A stretch of 5,326 nucleotides of DNA from the NCBI GenBank assembly GCA_020200935.1, contig JAIVHR010000302.1:1-5326 (forward strand), in the 5' to 3' direction. The notes under the pieces are model-generated. The model was given only the letters and a program-made list of their open reading frames with translations. It was not told the origin of the DNA and made no database searches. Origin of the DNA: Sphingomonadales bacterium. Lineage in GTDB: Bacteria > Pseudomonadota > Alphaproteobacteria > Sphingomonadales > Sphingomonadaceae. Shown piece after piece: positions 1 through 4,146 of the stretch; position 1 is the stretch's first letter; each line of letters begins with the position of its first letter. Both the position numbers and the translations under genes were made by a program.

Positions 1-407
1 TCGCAGCCGACCCCGTCGGAAAGCTGGAAACGCGGTCCGCGGCGCGAGGCCGGGACATAGTCGGTATGGCAGCCCAGACACGCCGTCGCGCCGGTCGGGT
101 CGCCGATCCCCAGCCGGCTGGCGATCATCCGCGAGCGCGGCTGGGAGAGGATGGCGTAGGCGCGGCTATGGGCGCCGGTCTGGCTCGACGGTTCCTGCCA
201 GCGCAATATCTCGTCCTGCCGGACGATGACGCCGTCGGCCTCCTGGCGGCCGTGGCAGGTCGTACCGCCGCAGCTCGCGACGCCGACATGAGTGTTGCCC
301 GAGGACTGGGCGATCGCCGCGTCGCGGGGCTCTCCGAACGCAATGCCGAGCCCGCCGGTCAGCGCCAGCGCTGCGATCGTCATGGCCCAAACCACTCTGC
401 CTGCCAC
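1..407 (-). CDS. Multihaem cytochrome c family protein (cytochrome c554-like), N-terminal part
   Basis: Probably an exported electron-transfer protein carrying several covalent haems. The window holds the first 135 codons and the gene runs off the left edge. I chose the GTG at 407-405 because AAGGGGG lies six bases upstream (420-414); the ATG at 411 is in the wrong frame and the in-frame ATG at 383 would cut the signal sequence. Residues 1-34 resemble a signal peptide or membrane anchor: an Arg near the start, a hydrophobic stretch from about residue 5 to 25, then an Ala-rich end. Haem sites seen are C46-GGTT-C51-H52, a CX4CH spacing, and C110-LG-C113-H114. The ending SDGVGC at 130-135 probably begins a third site. 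This order fits the cytochrome c554-like multihaem family. The partner enzyme is not visible. The family is fairly sure; the role is unknown. Confidence 0.82.
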   Translation of the reverse strand, partial: MAGRVVWAMTIAALALTGGLGIAFGEPRDAAIAQSSGNTHVGVASCGGTTCHGRQEADGVIVRQDEILRWQEPSSQTGAHSRAYAILSQPRSRMIASRLGIGDPTGATACLGCHTDYVPASRRGPRFQLSDGVGC

Positions 408-413
408 GCATAT

Positions 414-420
414 CCCCCTT
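414..420 (-). promoter_or_regulatory. Ribosome binding site that fixes a GTG start
   Basis: Read on the minus strand this is AAGGGGG, followed by six bases and then GTG at 407-405. The spacing is right for the GTG and too short for the out-of-frame ATG at 411. It therefore decides the start of the cytochrome gene. Confidence 0.6.
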
Positions 421-435
421 CGGCGGCCCGGCGCA

Positions 436-464
436 GTTATGTTCGTTCGTGCCGCGCGAAGCAA
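436..464 (-). promoter_or_regulatory. Candidate promoter of the cytochrome gene
   Basis: On the minus strand TTGCTT (464-459) is followed by a 17-base spacer and CATAAC (441-436). The boxes match the sigma-70 consensus TTG.. and .ATAA. with standard spacing. Transcription would begin near 429, leaving a leader of about 22 bases that includes the ribosome binding site. The call is by eye only. Confidence 0.35.
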
Positions 465-555
465 GGCGGGAGGATCGGGAAATGTTCAATTCATCGCGGT
501 TTTTGGAGCTTTGTCAGCCTTCGTCGACGTCCTCGGCCTCGCATGAGCCGGCACG

Positions 556-586
556 TTGCCCGGTGCGCGATTCGTTGCTCGGGCAA
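556..586 (-). terminator. Weak hairpin just after the second GST gene
   Basis: TTGCCCG at 556-562 and CGGGCAA at 580-586 form a 7-bp perfect stem with a 17-base loop, starting one base past the GST stop codon on the minus strand. No T-run follows, so it is not a classical Rho-independent terminator. It could slow transcription, protect the 3' end, or be chance. Confidence 0.25.
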
Positions 587-587
587 A

Positions 588-1235
588 TCAGTCCCGATCG
601 GGCGCGCCGGAGGGGAAAAGCCCGCGATAGGGTCGCGCCTCCTCGACACAGCGGGCGACGGCGGAGTGGGCGAGGAGGTCAGCGCGCAGCGCGGCCACGC
701 GGCCGCGGTCCTCGGGAATGCGTTCGACCCAGCCGGCATAGAAAAGCGACGGTGCCGCGGCGCAGCTGACGAGCGAGATATGCGGCGGCAATGCATTCTC
801 CGACAGCCAATCTTCGAGCCACGCATAGGCGCGCCGCAGGCCGGTTTCGCCGGCGGCGATTTCATCGGGATCGGGATTATCGCCGTCGGCGATATGGGCG
901 CTGACGATGCGCTGCATCGACCCCATCACGTAATTGTCGAAAATCCGGTCGAGCATCCGGACGTTAACCGCCTGGCGCGGATCTACGGGGATCAGCCCCC
1001 GCGCCGCCTCCTGCGACGCGACCAGATATTCGATGATCGCGGTCGCTTCGACGATCACCGTGTCGCCGTCGACCAGCACAGGGAACTTGCCCGCAGGATG
1101 TGCCTTTTGGACGAAGGCGTAATTCTCCGGGTGATCCTGGTCGAGCATCCGGAATTCGAACGGGATGTCGCAGGCATAGAAGGGTATCAGCGCCTTCCAG
1201 GTGTAGGAGGAGAAGGGGTGGCCATAGAGTTCCAT
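588..1235 (-). CDS. Glutathione S-transferase family protein, last gene of the operon
   Basis: A 215-residue cytosolic GST-like protein expected to conjugate or reduce electrophiles with glutathione; the substrate is unknown. The N-terminal thioredoxin-like half carries a candidate catalytic Ser at S9/S10 (HPFSSYTWK), the cis-proline at P52 (GKFPVLVDGD) and the glutathione-contact strand at E63 (EATAIIEYL), where the usual Glu-Ser pair is Glu-Ala. The all-helical half runs from about residue 85 to the end and finishes PYRGLFPSGAPDRD. The N-capping box, usually Ser/Thr-x-x-Asp, reads SLVS at 154-157, so its Asp is replaced. Length is normal for the family. The ATG has GGAGGG eight bases upstream (1249-1244) and follows the reductase stop after a 4-base gap, which implies cotranscription and probably translational coupling. 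Confidence 0.88.
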   Translation of the reverse strand: MELYGHPFSSYTWKALIPFYACDIPFEFRMLDQDHPENYAFVQKAHPAGKFPVLVDGDTVIVEATAIIEYLVASQEAARGLIPVDPRQAVNVRMLDRIFDNYVMGSMQRIVSAHIADGDNPDPDEIAAGETGLRRAYAWLEDWLSENALPPHISLVSCAAAPSLFYAGWVERIPEDRGRVAALRADLLAHSAVARCVEEARPYRGLFPSGAPDRD

Positions 1236-1239
1236 CGCG

Positions 1240-1890
1240 TCAGCCCTCCGCCTTCATCCGCTCGCGCCGCGCGAGCTCCCGTTCGCTCGGTTCCTGCGCC
1301 GCGAAGGAGCCGGGCTCGATTTCGCCGGCCGGCTCGTAGGTCGCCATCGACACGCCGGTGCTGGTCAGCCGGTGTTCGATCAGCTTGAAGGCGCCCGCCG
1401 GCGCCCCCTCGCCGAAAAGCCGCTTGCCCGTGCCGAGGACGAGCGGCGCCGTCATCGTCACGATTCGGTCGAGCAGACCGCGTTCGAGCAGCTGCGGATA
1501 AAGCGTCGAACTCCCCTGGATGACCAGGTCCGGCCCGTCCTCGGCCTTGAGCGCGGCGAGCGCGTCCAAGTCGGCGAGGCGTTGGCTGCCCTCCCATTCG
1601 AGCGGCGCGTCGGAGCCTGTCAGGACGTATTTGCCGGCCTTGCGGAACAGTGTAGCGATGCCGCCGTCCTCGGGTATGAACGGCCAGTGCGCGGCGAAGA
1701 TCTCATAGGTCTTGCGCCCGAGCAGCAGATCGAAGGGCGGCGTGAACAGCGTGTCGATCTGATTGCCGAGCGCCTCGTCGAAGAACTGCGACAGCCAGCC
1801 GCCATACTCAAAGTCGCCGGTCGGGTCTTCTTCGGGACCGCCGGGTGCCTGCATGACGCCGTCGAGCGAGACGAAGGCGCCGCGTTCCAA
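1240..1890 (-). CDS. Dihydrofolate reductase family protein (RibD C-terminal-like), 5' end lost
   Basis: A NAD(P)H-dependent reductase-fold protein of the RibD C-terminal/DHFR-like family; these are common, and their substrates are mostly unknown. Recognisable parts are GAFVSLDGVMQAPGGPEEDP (residues 4-23), LLLGRKTYEIFAAHWPF (55-71), EDGPDLVIQGSS (117-128) and PLVLGTGKRLFG (149-160). Relatives usually begin with about six residues such as M-R-K-L-I-V before GAFVSLDG. Here the sequence upstream of the Gly is instead the middle of the VOC gene, so the native start is missing. The first available start is the TTG at 1890-1888, giving M-E-R-G-A-F-V, with an SD-like GGAGGAG 11 bases upstream. If used, the protein lacks about three residues of its first strand and may still fold. 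It ends four bases before the second GST. Confidence 0.75.
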   Translation of the reverse strand: MERGAFVSLDGVMQAPGGPEEDPTGDFEYGGWLSQFFDEALGNQIDTLFTPPFDLLLGRKTYEIFAAHWPFIPEDGGIATLFRKAGKYVLTGSDAPLEWEGSQRLADLDALAALKAEDGPDLVIQGSSTLYPQLLERGLLDRIVTMTAPLVLGTGKRLFGEGAPAGAFKLIEHRLTSTGVSMATYEPAGEIEPGSFAAQEPSERELARRERMKAEG

Positions 1891-2159
1891 TAGCGGTCGG
1901 TCTCCTCCTGGCTCTCGGTGCCGATCTGGAAGGAAAAGGCTTCGCTATGCTTGAATGTCGACCCGCCATTGAGGCCGAGACAGGGGATGCCGAGCACGGT
2001 GAACTCGACCGTGATGACATCGCCCTCCTTGCCCGCCGGATAGTCGCCCGGAGCGCGGTGGACCGCGGTCACCTCGCTGTCGGGAAAGGTCTCGGCGTAG
2101 AAACGCGCGGCTTGCTCTGCATCGCCGTCATACCAGAGGCAGATCGTGTTGGTGGTCAT
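1620..2159 (-). pseudogene. VOC family (PhnB-like) gene, 3' half deleted and joined out of frame to the reductase gene
   Basis: Residues 1-93 are a clear N-terminal half of a PhnB-like vicinal oxygen chelate protein: MTTNTICLWYDGDAEQAARF at the start, FPDSEVTAVHRAPGDYP, then VEFTVLGIPCLGLNGG and FKHSEAFSFQIG, ending EETDRYWNA. Relatives run to about 155 residues, with a second half containing a Cys-Gly-Trp-Cys or similar stretch and a Lys-Asp-Ile-Ala-type tail. None of that is present. After about 1881 the reading frame passes through the reductase gene in the wrong phase, adding about 86 meaningless residues before a stop at 1620. The homologous part is 1881-2159. The ATG overlaps the DUF1428 stop (TGATG) and has AGGAG eight bases upstream (2172-2168), so the start is firm. 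Half a VOC fold is unlikely to be active. Confidence 0.8.
1902..1908 (-). promoter_or_regulatory. Fortuitous Shine-Dalgarno-like site before the TTG start of the reductase
   Basis: GGAGGAG on the minus strand is part of the codons for Gln-Glu-Glu in the VOC remnant. It lies 11 bases before the TTG at 1890, a little farther than ideal. It could allow internal initiation of the truncated reductase inside the VOC reading frame. Confidence 0.3.
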
Positions 2160-2890
2160 CAGCCCTGCTCCTGTGCGGTGTCGAGCAGCACTTCGAAGCC
2201 GCCATAGATCAGCCGCTTGCCGTCGAGCGGCATGTCGGAGCCGGGGGGCGGCATGCGGCTGTCCTCGCGCATCTTCGCCATGCCCTTGTCATAGGCCGCT
2301 TTCGAGGGCCATTCGACGAAGCCGAACGCGACCGCCTCGTCCTTTTCGGCCTTTACCGCACGCTTGAAGTCGGTGACCTTGCCGTCGGCGATCGAGTCGG
2401 CCCAGCTGTCGACCGCGCGCAGCGCGCCGTGATCGACCATCACTTCGCGCATCCCGGCGCACATTTCGGCAAAGGCGTTTTTGTTGGTCTTGGGCACCGG
2501 CGCGACATAGCCCTGCACGTAGCCGCTCCTGCCGCCCTCGCCGGCCTCGCCGATCGTGTCGAACTCGGCGAACACCATGCGCTTGCCGTCGAACGGCATC
2601 TCGGCCGACATCTCCATCTCCATCTCCTCGGAGAAGGCCTTGTGCGCCTTCTGCCAGACTTCTTTCGAACCCCAATCGACCCAGGAGAAAACGACGATCT
2701 CGCCCTCCTCGGCATTGACCCCGCGATACATGTCGGTGGTTTCGCCATGCGGCACGTCGTCGCTCCAGCATTCGACCATCCGGACCATGCCGTGCCTTTC
2801 GAACATCGGCACCGCGCTCGCCGCCATCTCGCGATAGGCGTCCCGGCTCCCTTCGGGGACGGGCACCAGAAATCCCTGGATGAACGTCAT
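2159..2890 (-). CDS. Protein with two tandem DUF1428 domains
   Basis: A 243-residue soluble protein of unknown function made of two DUF1428 domains, a small alpha/beta dimeric ferredoxin-like fold usually found as a single unit of about 115-120 residues. Copy one spans about 3-116 (FIQGFLVPVP ... VVFSWVDW ... MPFDGKRMVFAEF) and copy two about 123-237 (YVQGYVAPVP ... VAFGFVEW ... MPLDGKRLIYGGFEVL). The copies align along their length but have diverged clearly. I took the ATG at 2890, although the frame is open further upstream, because AAGGAG lies seven bases before it (2903-2898) and it overlaps the upstream GST stop as ATGA, the form of coupled genes. Residues 88-97 are a short Met-Glu repeat encoded by three copies of a 6-bp unit. 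There is no signal peptide or membrane segment. The domain call is firm. Confidence 0.85.
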   Translation of the reverse strand: MTFIQGFLVPVPEGSRDAYREMAASAVPMFERHGMVRMVECWSDDVPHGETTDMYRGVNAEEGEIVVFSWVDWGSKEVWQKAHKAFSEEMEMEMSAEMPFDGKRMVFAEFDTIGEAGEGGRSGYVQGYVAPVPKTNKNAFAEMCAGMREVMVDHGALRAVDSWADSIADGKVTDFKRAVKAEKDEAVAFGFVEWPSKAAYDKGMAKMREDSRMPPPGSDMPLDGKRLIYGGFEVLLDTAQEQG

Positions 2891-3450
2891 TTCGTTTCTC
2901 CTTTTCCTTGCGTTTCCTTCTGTTGGGCGAATTCGTCCTCGTCCCAACCCATGTCCTTCGGCCCGGAGCGGTCGTATTCGGCATATTGTTCGGCGATCGC
3001 CTCCTTGTAGGCGGGCCGGGCAAAGCAGCGGTCACGCCACGCGGCGAGATTATCGTGGGCCTCGACCAGCTTGTTGTGATCGGCCGCGACCTCGAAAAGG
3101 AACGGCTCGACCGAGTTGAGCGCGGCATAGGTCCAGCATTTGGCTAGCGCGCGCTCGTCCTCGTCCTCGGGCAGCAGCCTGCCCGATCGTTCGGCGATGT
3201 CGAGCACGATGCCGCCGGTCTCGAACAAAGCGGGGCGGCCTTCCTCGCGTAGCAGCGGCACCTGACCGAAGGGATGTTCGGCCCGGTAGGCGTCGGTTGC
3301 CAGCGTATCGCCGTCGATCAGCTCGACCTGATAGTCCCAGCCGACTTCCTTCAGCATCCAGCGCAGCCGGAAATCTCGCACCTGTCCGCGCGCGAAGGCG
3401 GGCACCCATTTGAAGGCGGTGATGGTGATCGGGGCGGGGGCAGCGGTCAT
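2887..3450 (-). CDS. Glutathione S-transferase family protein, first gene of the operon, apparently shortened internally
   Basis: A GST-like protein of 187 residues. The N-terminal thioredoxin-like half is complete: ITAFKWVPAFARGQVRDFRL, cis-proline P65 (FGQVPLL) and E77-T78 (ALFETGGIVLDIAERSG). The helical half starts normally (CWTYAALNSVEPFLFEVA, to about 122) but then jumps to DHNKLVEAHDNLAAWRDRCFARPAYKEAIA, which resembles the final helices of relatives. From memory, relatives have about 50 more residues here, including the N-capping box region (F-T-x-A-D-L-type). The gap is in frame and the join lies at about 3079-3090. A charged tail follows from residue 160. The ATG at 3450 has only a weak purine-rich ribosome site (GAAGAAGAG). 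The stop overlaps the DUF1428 start as ATGA. Family assignment is sure; catalytic competence is doubtful. Confidence 0.8.
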   Translation of the reverse strand: MTAAPAPITITAFKWVPAFARGQVRDFRLRWMLKEVGWDYQVELIDGDTLATDAYRAEHPFGQVPLLREEGRPALFETGGIVLDIAERSGRLLPEDEDERALAKCWTYAALNSVEPFLFEVAADHNKLVEAHDNLAAWRDRCFARPAYKEAIAEQYAEYDRSGPKDMGWDEDEFAQQKETQGKGETK

Positions 3451-3506
3451 GGCTCACTCTTCTTCCATCGCGACTCGGGCGAATCACCCTTTCCGTCTGA
3501 TGCCTC

Positions 3507-3552
3507 TTGAAGTTATGAAAAGCAACCACTAGGTTATTAAAGATGACTTCAA
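3507..3552. promoter_or_regulatory. Candidate operator between the GST operon and the HxlR gene
   Basis: Two direct repeats, GTTATGAAAAG (3512-3522) and GTTATTAAAG (3533-3542), begin exactly 21 bases apart, about two helical turns. A 7-bp inverted pair, TTGAAGT (3507-3513) and ACTTCAA (3546-3552), brackets them; its second arm lies inside the first codons of the HxlR gene. AACC/GGTT arms (3524-3527 and 3532-3535) sit between. HxlR regulators usually bind next to their own divergent target, so this is the natural operator site. Which repeat is bound cannot be told here. Confidence 0.35.
3512..3540 (-). promoter_or_regulatory. Candidate promoter of the GST-DUF1428-VOC-reductase-GST operon
   Basis: On the minus strand TTAATA (3540-3535), a 17-base spacer and CATAAC (3517-3512) resemble sigma-70 boxes. 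The CATAAC box is identical to that proposed for the cytochrome gene. A start near 3505 would give a leader of about 55 bases. The boxes coincide with the GTTAT direct repeats, so a bound regulator would block the polymerase. Confidence 0.35.
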
Positions 3553-4027
3553 AGCGATCAAGCGAACGAAAGCGCTGGTATGACGATGCTTGCGGGACAG
3601 CCTTCGCGCTCGAGATGATCGGCGAACGCTGGTCGATCCTGATCATGCGCGAGCTGATGTTCGGGCCGCGGCGCTTCAAAGAATTGCGCGCCGATCTGCC
3701 CGGGATCAGCGCCAATATTCTTACTCAACGGCTGGAGCGGCTCGAGGGCGCGCGAAAGGCCTGGATGCGCGGATCGGGTTCCGGCTTGGCGAGGACGGCT
3801 TCGTGGCGCGGATCCGTAACGGCGATGTCGAGACCGAACGCAGGCCGCCCGAAAATGTCGACTTGCTGTTCGAATGCGCGCCCGAAATCCTCGCCGCCGC
3901 AGTCTATGGCGGCGAGCCGCTCGCGGCGCTCGAGAGGGCGGGGGCCTTGCGGATCGAAGGCGACCGTGCGCTCGCCGAACGCTTCGTCACGTTGTTCCCG
4001 CTGCCGGAGAAGATCGGGGACGCGTAG
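3543..4027 (+). pseudogene. HxlR family transcriptional regulator, middle deleted and frameshifted
   Basis: HxlR regulators are winged-helix DNA-binding dimers that often control a divergent gene. The first part, 3543 to about 3752, encodes 70 residues including the HTH core: C17 at the usual conserved cysteine site, LEMIGERWSILIMREL, GPRRFKELRADLPGIS and ILTQRLERLEGA. The rest of the wing is absent. From about 3749 the sequence continues two frames over, AKGLDARIGFRLGEDGFVAR to RFVTLFPLPEKIGDA with a stop at 4025-4027, which matches the C-terminal domain of longer HxlR relatives. About 60-75 residues seem missing between the parts, from remembered family length. Read in the first frame, the ORF continues with no similarity to 4181. 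The ATG has a weak AGG nine bases upstream. Both parts still look conserved, so the break is recent or an artefact. Confidence 0.8.
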
Positions 4028-4034
4028 CCACACC

Positions 4035-4132
4035 GTCATTGCGAGCGCAGCGAAGCAATCCAGGCCCGCCCGTCGTGATCACCCAACCCGCTGGACTGGA
4101 TTGCCGCGTCGCCTTCGGCTCCTCGCAATGGC
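4035..4132. repeat. Inverted pair of a dispersed CATTGCGAG...GCAATCCAG repeat
   Basis: The left unit begins GTCATTGCGAG (4035-4045) and ends GCAATCCAG (4055-4063). The right unit is inverted, from CTGGATTGC (4096-4104) to CTCGCAATGGC (4122-4132). The outer 11-base arms pair with one mismatch and the inner 9-base arms pair perfectly. The unit cores differ: CGCAGCGAA on the left, against a longer GAGCCGAAGGCGACGCG (right unit, reverse complement). Short repeats of this CATTGCGAG/GAAGCAATC type are scattered between genes in many bacteria, including sphingomonads. Lying between convergent genes, the structure could fold into a long hairpin and act as a two-way terminator, though no T-run is seen. 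Confidence 0.75.
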
Positions 4133-4146
4133 GTCGCTTCTTATCT

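Noticed and set aside
593..602. Perfect palindrome CCCGATCGGG
   Set aside because: It encodes the last residues (P-D-R-D) of the second GST and is explained by codon use; there is no second copy nearby.
66..1388. 440-residue open frame on the plus strand
   Set aside because: It lies antisense to the cytochrome, GST and reductase genes, is Arg-rich with no recognisable motif, and is the usual shadow of GC-rich coding DNA.
2609..2626. Three tandem copies of CATCTC
   Set aside because: It encodes a Met-Glu run inside the DUF1428 protein. It is short and in frame, and I see no sign of a phase-variation switch.
2429..3010. 193-residue open frame on the plus strand
   Set aside because: It is antisense to the DUF1428 gene, His/Leu-rich and low in complexity, with no domain. 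The minus-strand frame has clear domain repeats.
4031..4140. Possible CRISPR repeat or insertion-sequence end
   Set aside because: There are only two units, they are inverted to each other, there is no spacer series, and no transposase or target duplication is visible.
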